NCBI RefSeq assembly: GCF_016924665.1
Contig: NZ_JAFFJT010000026.1
Location: 62,001 to 126,000 of the forward strand
Direction: 5' to 3'
Origin: Nocardioides sp. SYSU D00038
GTDB lineage: Bacteria; Actinomycetota; Actinomycetes; Propionibacteriales; Nocardioidaceae
DNA: 64,000 bases
The notes under the pieces were generated by a model. It was not told the origin of the DNA. It did no database searches and saw nothing but the letters and a program-made list of their open reading frames with translations. Both the position numbers and the translations under genes were made by a program. Shown here in pieces: positions 56,081 to 63,739 of the stretch (its first letter is position 1; every line of letters starts with the position of its first letter).

Positions 56081-56886
56081 CGCTGGGCCACCTTGTTCGT
56101 GAGGGATCCGAGGCCGGCGATCGAGACCTCGACCTCGTCACCGACCTGCATGGGACCGACGCCCTCGGGGGTGCCGGTGAGGATGACGTCGCCGGGCAGC
56201 AGTGTCATCACGCTAGAGACGTGGGCGACCAACGCGGGGACGTCGAAGATCAGGTCGCTGGTCGAGCCGTCCTGCACGAGCTCGCCGTTGAGGTAGGTCT
56301 GCACGGCGCGACCCTCGGCGAAGTCGTGGGGGTCGAGGTCGGTCTCGATCCACGGGCCCAGCGGGCAGAAGGAGTCGAAGCCCTTGGCCCGGGTGAACTG
56401 GCCGTCCCGGCGCTGCAGGTCGCGAGCGGTGACGTCGTTGGCGATCGTGTAGCCGTGGATGACGTCCGTGGCCTGCTCGGCCGGCACGTCGCGGCAGATC
56501 CGCCCGATCACGACCGCGAGCTCGCCCTCGTAGTGGAGCTCGCTGGTCTGCGGCGGGTAGAAGACCGGGTCGCCCGGCCCGACCACGCTGGTGTTGGGCT
56601 TGAGGAACATCAGCGGCTCCTCGGGGACGTCGTTGCCCATCTCCGCGGCGTGGGCGGCGTAGTTGCGCCCGATGCCGACGACCTTGCTGCGCGGCAGCAC
56701 CGGCGCCAGCAGCCGCACGTCGGCGAGCCGGTGCTCCTGCTCGAGCAGCTTCACCCCGACGTAGAGCGGGTCGCCGGCGAGGGCGACGACGACCGCGTCC
56801 TCCCCGGGCTGGCCGTTCTCGTCGAGCTCTCCGGTGACCACGCCGTAGAGCGGGTCCTCCCCCGTGGTGAATCTGGCGATGCGCAC
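56077..56886 (-). CDS. Fumarylacetoacetate hydrolase family protein
   Basis: A 269-residue FAH superfamily enzyme. It has [51 protein letters not shown] with the metal-binding Glu pair, [26 protein letters not shown] and [13 protein letters not shown]. The family hydrolyses or decarboxylates C-C bonds of 2-oxo acids (acylpyruvase or oxaloacetate decarboxylase-like). The exact substrate is not readable. GTG at 56886. It overlaps gltX, a conserved pairing in many actinobacteria. Confidence 0.92.
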   Translation of the reverse strand: MRIARFTTGEDPLYGVVTGELDENGQPGEDAVVVALAGDPLYVGVKLLEQEHRLADVRLLAPVLPRSKVVGIGRNYAAHAAEMGNDVPEEPLMFLKPNTSVVGPGDPVFYPPQTSELHYEGELAVVIGRICRDVPAEQATDVIHGYTIANDVTARDLQRRDGQFTRAKGFDSFCPLGPWIETDLDPHDFAEGRAVQTYLNGELVQDGSTSDLIFDVPALVAHVSSVMTLLPGDVILTGTPEGVGPMQVGDEVEVSIAGLGSLTNKVAQR

Positions 56887-56918
56887 CCGCCGAGCCTATC
56901 GACCTACGGTTGGTCCCC

Positions 56919-57782
56919 ATGGAGGTGCTGTCCGAGGACGTCTGGCGCGAGCACGCCGCACGGCACGCCGCACGAGTCGACGCCTTCGTGCGCCCCCACC
57001 TCCAGCGCCGGGAGTCGCGGGTCAAGCACCCCGTGCACGACTTCCTGTTCACCTACTACGCCCAGCGTCCGGCCCAGCTGCGCCGCTGGCACCCCGGCTT
57101 CGGCGTGCGGCTGGCCGACGCCCCGGAGTACGACGGGCTCAAGGGCTACGCCGACGGCGCGGTGACGGCGTCGTACGCCGAGGGGCAGGCGCCGCTGCTG
57201 GAGTCGCTGCACGCGCTGCTCACCGCCACCGCCGCCCGACCGGCGAGCCTCGGCTGCTTCGGGCTGCACGAGTGGGCGATGGTCTACCGCCTCGCCGAGG
57301 ACGAGACCCGCCACGCCGACTGGCCGCTGCGCCTCGGCCCCGAGGGCACCGACCGGGTCGTGGAGTCGCACCGGATCGCCTGCTCCCACTTCGACGCCTA
57401 CCGGTTCTTCACCGGGCCGGCCCGGCCGCTGAACACGCTCCTCCCCACCGCGCAGGACCGGCCGGCGTTCGAGCAGCCCGGCTGCCTGCACGCGGGGATG
57501 GACCTCTACAAGCACGCGTTCCGGCTGACCCCGATGATCTGCTCCGACCTGGTGGCCGACTGCTTCGAGCTGGCGCGCGACATCCGCGAGCTCGACATGC
57601 GGGCGGCGCCGTACGACCTGGCCGGCCTCGGGTTCGAGCCGGTGCGGATCGAGACCCCCGAGGGCAAGCAGGAGTACGTCGCTGCCCAGCGCGCCTTCGC
57701 CGAGCGCGGCGCCCCGTTGCGGGCCCGGCTGATCGAGGAGTGCGAGCGGCTGCTCGCGGTCGCCAGGGTTTCCTCGGCCTGA
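56919..57782 (+). CDS. Conserved actinobacterial protein, often annotated as 3-methyladenine DNA glycosylase
   Basis: A 287-residue soluble protein. Recognisable conserved stretches are KHPVHDFLFTYYAQRPAQLR, LRRWHPGFGV, GLHEWAMVYRL, ESHRIACSHFDAYRFF and CLHAGMDLYKHAFRL. I recall related proteins carrying the name 3-methyladenine DNA glycosylase, but I see no helix-hairpin-helix GPD or AAG motif, so that name is not supported by the sequence. Many His residues could bind metal. ATG at 56919. It is divergent from the FAA gene, 32 bases apart, so the promoters overlap. Confidence 0.6.
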   Translation: MEVLSEDVWREHAARHAARVDAFVRPHLQRRESRVKHPVHDFLFTYYAQRPAQLRRWHPGFGVRLADAPEYDGLKGYADGAVTASYAEGQAPLLESLHALLTATAARPASLGCFGLHEWAMVYRLAEDETRHADWPLRLGPEGTDRVVESHRIACSHFDAYRFFTGPARPLNTLLPTAQDRPAFEQPGCLHAGMDLYKHAFRLTPMICSDLVADCFELARDIRELDMRAAPYDLAGLGFEPVRIETPEGKQEYVAAQRAFAERGAPLRARLIEECERLLAVARVSSA

Positions 57783-57832
57783 CGCGGGGCAGGAGCCCAC
57801 CAGCATCCCGACCCGGAAGGAACCTCCCGGCC

Positions 57833-58240
57833 ATGTCTCCCCGCCGCCTCGTCCCCACCGGACTGCTGGCCGTCGCCGCGCTGCTCGCGTCCTCGCTCGT
57901 CGCCGCGCCCGCGCAGGCCGCGGGCTGGACGACGCTCTTCCGCATCCACGGCGCCAAGTCGCAGGCCTGCAAGGTCTCGATCGACGGCGGCCGCGCCTGG
58001 CGGGTCCGGGTGCGGCTGGTCAACGACTCCGCGCACGCCCACCTGTCCGAGTACGCCGTGCAGGTCGACGGCCGCGAGGTGCGCCGGATCGGCTTCCGCA
58101 CCGCGCCCCGGCGTACGAGCGCGACGAAGACGATCGACGTCGTGCGCAACGGGCGTCAGGTCCTGGTCGGCGGCATCGGTGAGCTGACCGGCGAGGGCCT
58201 CGGCAGCGACGTCGGCATGGGGCAGATCTCGCGCTGCTGA
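57833..58240 (+). CDS. Small secreted protein, unknown function
   Basis: A 135-residue exported protein. The signal peptide is clear (MSPRRLVPTGLLAVAALLAS, then AAPAQAAG, cleavage after about residue 29). The mature part of about 105 residues is basic with two cysteines (QACKVS and the last residue, SRC) that could form a disulfide. It looks like a small beta-rich domain, but I do not recognise a family. ATG at 57833 with GGAAGGA upstream. A family 1 hairpin follows its stop. Confidence 0.65.
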   Translation: MSPRRLVPTGLLAVAALLASSLVAAPAQAAGWTTLFRIHGAKSQACKVSIDGGRAWRVRVRLVNDSAHAHLSEYAVQVDGREVRRIGFRTAPRRTSATKTIDVVRNGRQVLVGGIGELTGEGLGSDVGMGQISRC

Positions 58241-58253
58241 GCCCGCCGACCGG

Positions 58254-58316
58254 GGTAGTCACGGACGTTCGGCATCCGGATCGGCCCGATCGAGGTGCCG
58301 AACGTCCGTGACTACC
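58254..58316. repeat. Single family 1 hairpin, variant form, overlapping the tetR stop
   Basis: Perfect 21-base arms at 58254-58274 and 58296-58316 around 21 bases. It starts GGTAGTCACGGACGTTCGG; compared with the other copies the central CCGTG is replaced by its reverse complement CACGG. The right arm supplies the tetR stop codon (TAG at 58312-58314). The gap is convergent, between the secreted-protein gene and tetR. Confidence 0.92.
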
Positions 58317-58890
58317 GCGCCGCGGCCGACCCGACCCGCCGCCGGCTCCCGGCGAGCCCCCCCTCGAGCCCGGTCGCGAAGTCGGAGGCGGGGCGGGGCG
58401 CGTCGTCGATCGCGCCGGCGCTGCCGGCCTGGAGGTGGAGCTGCTCGTCGGTGGCGTGGCCCAGCACGAAGTGCAGCAGCGTGCGGGCGGCGGTGTCGGC
58501 CAGCGACGGGTCGCAGCCGGCCTCGACGAGCAGGACGACCAGCTCGTCGTGGGGCGCGGCGGCGCCGAGGCCGTAGGCGCGCACGGTGGTGACCAGCTCG
58601 GCGCCGTCGCGCCACGCGAGTACCGCCTCGCGCAGCCCCGCGCAGACCGCGGCGACCCGCTCGTCCCACGGGGCGCCGGGGTCGTCGAGCCGCGCCGGGC
58701 GGTGGCCGCGGCGCAGGATCTCGTCGGCAACCTCGGCCAGCAGCAGCTGCTTGGTGCGGAAGTGGTGGTAGAGCGCGCTCGGGCGGACGTCGAGCTCGGC
58801 GGCCAGCCGGCGCATGGTCAGGTCGGCGAGCCCGAACCCGTCGAGCACGGCGAGGGCGGCGGCGACGACGGCGTCGCGGCGGTGGCCCAT
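58312..58890 (-). CDS. TetR family regulator, probable biotin-uptake repressor (BioQ-like)
   Basis: A 192-residue TetR protein. The helix-turn-helix is residues 8-52 (AALAVLDGFGLADLTMRRLAAEL, RPSALYHHFRTKQLLLAEV). The rest is a helical ligand/dimer domain (LLHFVLGHATDEQLHLQ). It is divergent from bioYMN, and two palindromes TGAAC-N3-GTTCA lie between. In Corynebacterium and Mycobacterium BioQ, a TetR protein, controls biotin genes through a TGAAC-N3-GTT-type palindrome. That makes a BioQ role likely, though it is inferred from context. ATG at 58890. Confidence 0.85.
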   Translation of the reverse strand: MGHRRDAVVAAALAVLDGFGLADLTMRRLAAELDVRPSALYHHFRTKQLLLAEVADEILRRGHRPARLDDPGAPWDERVAAVCAGLREAVLAWRDGAELVTTVRAYGLGAAAPHDELVVLLVEAGCDPSLADTAARTLLHFVLGHATDEQLHLQAGSAGAIDDAPRPASDFATGLEGGLAGSRRRVGSAAAR

Positions 58891-58946
58891 CTCACTCCTC
58901 GCCGACGGACGGGCCGGGTTGACCCGTGGGGGTCGCCAGCCTAACC

Positions 58947-58974
58947 TGAACGCCGTTCACCTGAACAGCGTTCA
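58947..58974. promoter_or_regulatory. Two operators for the TetR/BioQ-like repressor
   Basis: TGAACGCCGTTCA (58947-58959) is a perfect palindrome with a 3-base centre; TGAACAGCGTTCA (58962-58974) has the same half-sites. Their centres are 15 bp apart. A tetR -10 (TAGGCT, minus strand, 58938-58943) lies beside them, so binding would block its own promoter and that of bioY. A third half-site TGTTCAG follows at 58981. Confidence 0.82.
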
Positions 58975-59036
58975 CAAACCTGTTCAGCCCACCCGTGGCC
59001 GCGACTGGTCACGCAGCGCTCCGGAGCCCGAGAATC

Positions 59037-59666
59037 ATGCCCATGCAGGACGAGGCCCGCGACCACACGGCGCCACCGACCGAGATCGTCTCGACGGTCG
59101 AGCGTCCGGGGTTCGCCCCCACCGACCTGGCCCTCATCGCCGCCTTCGCCGCGCTGATCTCCGCCTGCGCCTACATCGGCGCCATCCCCACCGGCGGCTC
59201 CGGCGTGCCGATCACCCTGCAGACCTTCGGCGTGATGCTCTCCGGCTGCCTGCTGGGCCCGGTGCGCGGGTTCCTCGCCGTGGCGCTCTACCTCGGTCTC
59301 GGCGCCATCGGGCTCCCGGTCTTCGCCGAGCACTCCGCCGGCCTCGGGGTCTTCTCCGGCCCCACGGCGGGCTATCTCGTCGCGTTCCCGCTCGCCGCGC
59401 TGCTGGCCGGCTTCCTGGTCAAGTACGTCGCGGGCCGGCGCCGCACCCGGGCCTGGGCGGTCTTCCTCTGCTCGATCGCCGGCAGCGCGCTGGTCATCCA
59501 CCCGCTCGGGATCACCGGCATGAAGCTCCACTTCGACGTCTCCTGGCACGAGGCGTTCAACTACGACACCCCGTTCTGGGTCGGCGACCTGCTCAAGACC
59601 ACGCTGGTCGCGATCGTGGCCGCCGAGGTGCACCGCGCCTTCCCCGCCCTGCTGCGGCGCCGCTGA
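59037..59666 (+). CDS. bioY: Biotin transporter substrate-binding subunit BioY
   Basis: The S component of the biotin ECF transporter, a membrane protein that binds biotin. The 209-residue protein has about six hydrophobic segments and BioY signatures: AYIGAIPTGGSGVPITLQTFGVMLSGCLLGP, YLGLGAIGLPVFAEHSAGLGVFSGPTAGYLVAFPL and the KTTLVAIVAAEVHR end. ATG at 59037; an ATG follows at 59043. It is the first gene of bioYMN, one base from bioM. Regulated by the operators upstream. Confidence 0.95.
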   Translation: MPMQDEARDHTAPPTEIVSTVERPGFAPTDLALIAAFAALISACAYIGAIPTGGSGVPITLQTFGVMLSGCLLGPVRGFLAVALYLGLGAIGLPVFAEHSAGLGVFSGPTAGYLVAFPLAALLAGFLVKYVAGRRRTRAWAVFLCSIAGSALVIHPLGITGMKLHFDVSWHEAFNYDTPFWVGDLLKTTLVAIVAAEVHRAFPALLRRR

Positions 59667-59667
59667 C

Positions 59668-60369
59668 GTGGCTCCGGCCACCATCTCCCTCGACGGCGCC
59701 GGGGTCACGGTCGAGACCGACGACGGTCACCGGGTGCTGCTCGAGCCCACCACGCTCAGGCTGACCGAGCGCCGGATCGGCGTCATCGGCGCCAACGGCT
59801 CGGGCAAGTCCACGCTGGTGCGCCTGCTCAACGGACTGGTCGCGCCGACCACCGGTCGGGTCGAGGTGCACGGCGTCGACGTGGGCCGCGACCCCCGCGC
59901 CGCCCGGCGGGTCGTCGGGTTCGCGTTCACCGACCCCAGCGCCCAGCTGGTGATGCCCACCTGCGTCGAGGACGTCGAGCTCTCGCTGCGCCGCCACGTG
60001 CGCGCCGGGGCCGAACGGCGGGTGCGGGCGCTCGAGGTCCTCGACCGGTTCGGGCTCGCCGACCACGCCCACGACAGCGTGCACTCGCTGTCGGGCGGGC
60101 AGCGCCAGCTGCTCGCGCTGGCCGGGGTGCTGGCGATCGAGCCGGCCCTGCTGGTGGCCGACGAGCCCACCACGTTGCTCGACCTCGCCAACACCCGCCG
60201 CGTCGCCGACGTGCTGTTCGGCCTCGACCAGCAGCTGGTGCTGGTCACCCACGACCTCGAGCTGGCCGCCCGCTGCGAGCGGGTGGTCGTGGTCGACGCC
60301 GCCCGGGTCGCCTACGACGGCCCCGGCGAGGCCGCCGTCGCCCACTACCGCGACGCGGTGTCGGCTTGA
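59668..60369 (+). CDS. bioM: ECF transporter ATPase BioM (CbiO-like)
   Basis: The ATPase that powers biotin uptake. The 233-residue ABC protein has RIGVIGANGSGKSTLVRLL (Walker A), the Q-loop region TDPSAQLVMPT, the signature HSLSGGQRQLLALAGVL and LLVADEPTTLLDLAN (Walker B). The H-loop is LVTHDLELA. GTG at 59668, directly after the bioY stop. It overlaps the bioN start by four bases. A single ATPase, not two, matches BioMNY systems. Confidence 0.93.
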   Translation: MAPATISLDGAGVTVETDDGHRVLLEPTTLRLTERRIGVIGANGSGKSTLVRLLNGLVAPTTGRVEVHGVDVGRDPRAARRVVGFAFTDPSAQLVMPTCVEDVELSLRRHVRAGAERRVRALEVLDRFGLADHAHDSVHSLSGGQRQLLALAGVLAIEPALLVADEPTTLLDLANTRRVADVLFGLDQQLVLVTHDLELAARCERVVVVDAARVAYDGPGEAAVAHYRDAVSA

Positions 60370-60977
60370 GGTCGGCGATGCCCGCCGGCGCCTTCCGGCC
60401 GGGCACCACGCTGCTGCACCGCCTGTCCCCCGGCACCAAGGTGGTGGCCCTGGTGGTGCTCAGCGTCGCCACGGTGGCGATCCGCGACCTGGGCGCGGCC
60501 CTCGTCGCGCTGGGGGTCGCCGTGGTCCTCTCGCTGCTGGCGCGGGTGCGGCTGCGCGCGCTGGCCCGCGCGCTGCGCTACGTGCTGCTGCTCGCGGTGG
60601 TGGCGGGCGCGGTGCAGTGGTGGTTCCACGGCCGCGACAAGGCGATCGAGACGTTCCTCGACCTGGTGACGCTCACCCTGCTCGCCCTGGTGCTGACGAC
60701 CACCACCTCGGTCAACGCCATGCTCGACGGCATCGTGCGCTGGGCCGGGCCGTTCCGCCGGCTCGGCTTCAGCCCCGAGCGGCTGGCGCTGACGTTCTCG
60801 ATGGCGATCCAGGCCCTGCCGGCCACCTTCGCGATCGCGGTCGAGACCCGCGACGCCGCCCGCGCCCGCGGGCTCGACGGGCGGCCGCGGGCCTACCTCA
60901 CGCCGTTCGTCGTCCGGGTGGTCGCCCGCGCCCACGAGACCGGGGACGCCCTGCAGGCACGCGGGATCGGCGACTGA
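60366..60977 (+). CDS. bioN: ECF transporter transmembrane subunit BioN (EcfT)
   Basis: The coupling membrane subunit of the biotin transporter. The 203-residue protein has about four or five hydrophobic segments and the EcfT features LHRLSPGTKVVALVVL near the N-terminus and the two Ala-Arg-Gly coupling-helix motifs in the C-terminal part (RDAARARGLDG and ALQARGIGD). GTG-type start overlapping bioM. It closes the bioYMN operon. Its end faces the SDR gene, 18 bases away. Confidence 0.92.
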   Translation: MRSAMPAGAFRPGTTLLHRLSPGTKVVALVVLSVATVAIRDLGAALVALGVAVVLSLLARVRLRALARALRYVLLLAVVAGAVQWWFHGRDKAIETFLDLVTLTLLALVLTTTTSVNAMLDGIVRWAGPFRRLGFSPERLALTFSMAIQALPATFAIAVETRDAARARGLDGRPRAYLTPFVVRVVARAHETGDALQARGIGD

Positions 60978-60995
60978 CGCGTCGACGGCGGCGGC

Positions 60996-61652
60996 TCAAC
61001 CGGAGTAGGGCACCTCGGTGCGCCACTCCGCCTCGTCCTGCCGGGCCGCGGCCCACAGCGCGTCGGCGACCCGGTCGGGGGTGAAGGCGCCCTCGTCGGA
61101 CAGCACGCCCCGCACGGTCACCGAGACCGCCCGGATGCCGTCGGCCGCGAGGGTCGTGTCGATGCTGTGCACCAGGTTGCGCACACCGGCCTTCTGCACG
61201 CCCAGCGACGCCGCGCGGTGCCACGGCCGGTCGGCCGCCATGCTGCCGGTGACGGTCACCCTCCCGCCCGCCGACAGGAACGGCCGGGCGGCCTGCACGG
61301 CGGTGAGCAGCGCGCCCACGCCGAGGGCGACGTCGGCGAGCAGCTCGGCGACGGTGAGCTCGAGGGGGTCGCGCTCGCGGAACGCACTGGGGTTGAAGTG
61401 GAGGTGGTCGATCCTCCCGGCGTGCTCCCCCAGCCGGCCGATCGCGGCCCGGGCGGCGGCGTCGTCGGTCACGTCGACGACCGCGTGCCCGACGTCGACG
61501 CCGTGCTCGCGGACCGCCTCGGCCAGCTCCGCCAGGCGCTGCTCGTCGGTGCCGAGCAGCCCCACGTCGTAGCCCTCCGCGGCGGCCCGGCGGGCCAGCG
61601 ACCCGCTGACCCCGGGGCCGGCTCCGACGACGACGAGGACGGGTCTGCTCAT
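60996..61652 (-). CDS. Short-chain dehydrogenase/reductase family protein with altered catalytic site
   Basis: A 218-residue SDR-fold protein. The dinucleotide motif is VVVGAGPGVSGSLARRAA, close to the classical TGxxxGxG. Next is the NPSA segment (usually NNAG), then VTVTGSMAADRP with the catalytic-type Ser. The YxxxK motif reads LGVQK, so the catalytic Tyr is Leu and only Lys remains. The protein may be a non-standard oxidoreductase or a non-catalytic homolog. ATG at 61652. It lies 9 bases after the acetyltransferase stop. Confidence 0.78.
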   Translation of the reverse strand: MSRPVLVVVGAGPGVSGSLARRAAAEGYDVGLLGTDEQRLAELAEAVREHGVDVGHAVVDVTDDAAARAAIGRLGEHAGRIDHLHFNPSAFRERDPLELTVAELLADVALGVGALLTAVQAARPFLSAGGRVTVTGSMAADRPWHRAASLGVQKAGVRNLVHSIDTTLAADGIRAVSVTVRGVLSDEGAFTPDRVADALWAAARQDEAEWRTEVPYSG

Positions 61653-61661
61653 GACTCCGGT

Positions 61662-62189
61662 CTACCAGACGTCGCCCTCGCGCCAGTCGCAGGCGAGGTC
61701 GTCGTCGAGGTCGAGCCCGTCCGGCCCACCGAGCACGAGCACGCTGCCGTCGTCGTCGGGGGTGGGCTCGACGCCGGTGGGGCCCAGCACCGACGTGCGG
61801 CCCCGCCACGCTGTCCAGCCGCGCGAGCGGTAGAGGGGCAGCCCCTCGTCGGAGCTGCTCAGCGCCAGCAGGTCGTACGCCGGCGCGAGCGCCTCGAGCG
61901 CCGCCATCACCTCGTGGCCCAGACCGCGACCGCGGTGGGTGGGCGCCACGGCCACCGCCTCGACGTAGCCGGTGCGCAGCGACCGGCCGCCGGCGACCAG
62001 CCGGCGCATCACCAGCGACCCGTGGGCCACGAGCACGCCGTCGTCCTCGACCAGGGCGTGCATGCCGCCGAGCCCGTGCTCCCAGTCGTGGTCGCCGAAG
62101 TCGTCGAACGAGGCGTCCATGAGCGCCCGCGCCCGGGTGAGCTCGTCGGCGCTGAGCTCGGCGGTGTGGCAGCGCCGCACGGGGCTCAC
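61662..62189 (-). CDS. Aminoglycoside 2'-N-acetyltransferase-like GNAT protein (AAC(2')-I family)
   Basis: A 175-residue GNAT protein that closely follows mycobacterial AAC(2')-Ic: DWEHGLGGMHALV, GYVEAVAVAPTHRGRGLGHEVM (acetyl-CoA motif), LALSSSDEGLPLYRSRGWTAW, LGPTGVEPTPDDDGSVLVL and the end CDWREGDVW. These match the active-site loops of that family. It may acetylate aminoglycosides or have another natural substrate; chromosomal copies in mycobacteria do not always give resistance. GTG at 62189 overlaps the amidase stop. Confidence 0.87.
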   Translation of the reverse strand: MSPVRRCHTAELSADELTRARALMDASFDDFGDHDWEHGLGGMHALVEDDGVLVAHGSLVMRRLVAGGRSLRTGYVEAVAVAPTHRGRGLGHEVMAALEALAPAYDLLALSSSDEGLPLYRSRGWTAWRGRTSVLGPTGVEPTPDDDGSVLVLGGPDGLDLDDDLACDWREGDVW

Positions 62190-63520
62190 CACCCCGCCGG
62201 CTTCCGGTGCGCCCACGGTGCGGCGAGCTCGACCTGGGCGGCGAGCGAGAGCAGCAGCTCCTCCTCGGCCGGTCGCGCGGCCAGCATCACGCCGACCGGA
62301 AGCCCGTCGGGGGTCTGGTGCAGGGGCAGCGAGACCGCCGGCATGCCGGTGACGTTCCACGCCGACGTCCACGGCGTGAACGCCTTCTGGGCCTCGAAGT
62401 CGCGGGCCGGGTCGATGTCGTCGCGGATCGCCCCCACCGGCAGCGGCGGGCTGGCCAGCGTGGGGGTGAGCACGGCGTCGTAGGCCGCCAGCTGCTCCAG
62501 GGCGGCGGCGGCGAAGCGTCGCATCGCGCCGATCGCCAGCCCCAGCTCGGGTCCGCCGACCGCCCGACCCTGCTCGGTGAGCCAGCGGGTCAGCGGGCGC
62601 AGCCGCGGGTCGGGCTCCCCGGACCCGTCGAGGTCGGGCACCGACATCGCCGTCAGCACCGCCCAGCAGGTCTCGAAGACCGGCACCGCCTCGGGCGGCA
62701 GCGGCACCGGCACGTCGACGACCTCGTGGCCCAGCGACTCCAGCAGCGTCGAGGCGTCCGCCCAGGCCCGCACGCACTCGGGGTCGACGTCGACCGCGGC
62801 GATCACCGGCTCGACGAACCGGGCGATCCGCAGCCGTCCCGGGTCGCGGTCGCAGGCGGCCAGGAACGTGCCCGTCGGCTCCGGCGCCCAGGCCGGGTCG
62901 CCGGGCCGGCGCCCGGCCAGCACGTCGAGCAGCGCGGCGGCGTCGCGCACGGTGCGGGCCAGGGGCCCGGCGGTGGCCAGGCCGACCGGGTCGCCGTACA
63001 TCGGGGCGCCGCTGATCCGGCCCCGGGTGGGCTTGAGGCCCACCAGGCCGCAGCACGACGCCGGGATCCGGATCGAGCCGCCGCCGTCGGAGCCCTGGGC
63101 CACCGGTACCAGCCCCGCCGCCACCGCGGCCGCCGCGCCGCCGGACGAGCCGCCCGCCATCCGGGTCGGGTCCCACGGGGTGACCGCCGGCGGCAGCCCC
63201 TCGGGCTCGGTGTAGCAGGGCGAGCCCAGCTCGGGGGTCGAGGTCTTGCCGAGGCTGACCATCCCCGCCGCCTCCATCGCCAGCACGACCGCGTCGGAGA
63301 CGTCGGGCACGAAGTCGGCGAAGAGCGGCGAGCCGAAGGTGGTGCGCACCCCGGCGGTGAGGTTGAGGTCCTTGACCGCGGTCGGCACGCCCCACAGGGG
63401 CGGGGCGTGCGGCGGCGGGCTGCCCAGCGCCGCGGCCCGCTGCCGGGCCAGGTCGGGGGTGAGCGTGACGAACGCGCCGACCGCATCGCGGGCGGCCCGG
63501 GCGAGGTGGGGGTGGGCCAC
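62186..63520 (-). CDS. Amidase (amidase signature family), main open part
   Basis: A 444-residue amidase-signature hydrolase. The catalytic triad is visible: Lys in VPTAVKDLN, cis-Ser in GGSSGGAAAAVAAG, and nucleophile Ser in GSDGGGSIRIPASCCGLVGLKPT. It hydrolyses amides, but the substrate is unknown. This frame starts at GTG (63520), yet the natural N-terminus lies upstream in another frame, from 63698, beyond a G/C-rich lesion. Without that part about 50 residues are missing. The coding body is otherwise intact. It is followed by the AAC(2')-like gene, which overlaps its stop. Confidence 0.85.
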   Translation of the reverse strand: MAHPHLARAARDAVGAFVTLTPDLARQRAAALGSPPPHAPPLWGVPTAVKDLNLTAGVRTTFGSPLFADFVPDVSDAVVLAMEAAGMVSLGKTSTPELGSPCYTEPEGLPPAVTPWDPTRMAGGSSGGAAAAVAAGLVPVAQGSDGGGSIRIPASCCGLVGLKPTRGRISGAPMYGDPVGLATAGPLARTVRDAAALLDVLAGRRPGDPAWAPEPTGTFLAACDRDPGRLRIARFVEPVIAAVDVDPECVRAWADASTLLESLGHEVVDVPVPLPPEAVPVFETCWAVLTAMSVPDLDGSGEPDPRLRPLTRWLTEQGRAVGGPELGLAIGAMRRFAAAALEQLAAYDAVLTPTLASPPLPVGAIRDDIDPARDFEAQKAFTPWTSAWNVTGMPAVSLPLHQTPDGLPVGVMLAARPAEEELLLSLAAQVELAAPWAHRKPAGW

Positions 63521-63698
63521 CGCGAGCGGGGGGGACGCCCCCCAGCGGGCCGGGGGGGGGGGTGCGCGCCCCCCCCCCGCCCCCGCCCGCGCGGGCGGCG
63601 CGTCCGAGGTGGTGGTCGACCAGCTCGAGCGGGGAGACCTCGCCGCTGCGGACGAGGGCCCCCTGCTCGAGGGCGGTCAGGTCGTGGAGCTGGGTCAC
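63521..63698 (-). other. Detached N-terminus of the amidase and G/C-homopolymer tract
   Basis: From GTG 63698 the frame gives the normal amidase beginning (LHDLTALEQGALVRSGEVSPLELVDHHL), then runs into homopolymer G and C runs at 63533-63594 and leaves the frame. On both sides lie near-copies of a 30-bp block (HHLGRAAR before, HPHLARAAR after). Either slippage or insertion in the genome, or a sequencing error in a hard-to-read tract. Confidence 0.75.
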
Positions 63699-63739
63699 AC
63701 CACGACGCTAGGGCATCGGGGCCGACCCCGGCCCGGCAC

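Noticed and set aside
61662..62189. Acquired antibiotic-resistance gene
   Set aside because: The AAC(2')-like gene has local base composition, overlaps its neighbour and lacks mobile-element signs, so it looks like a native chromosomal gene.
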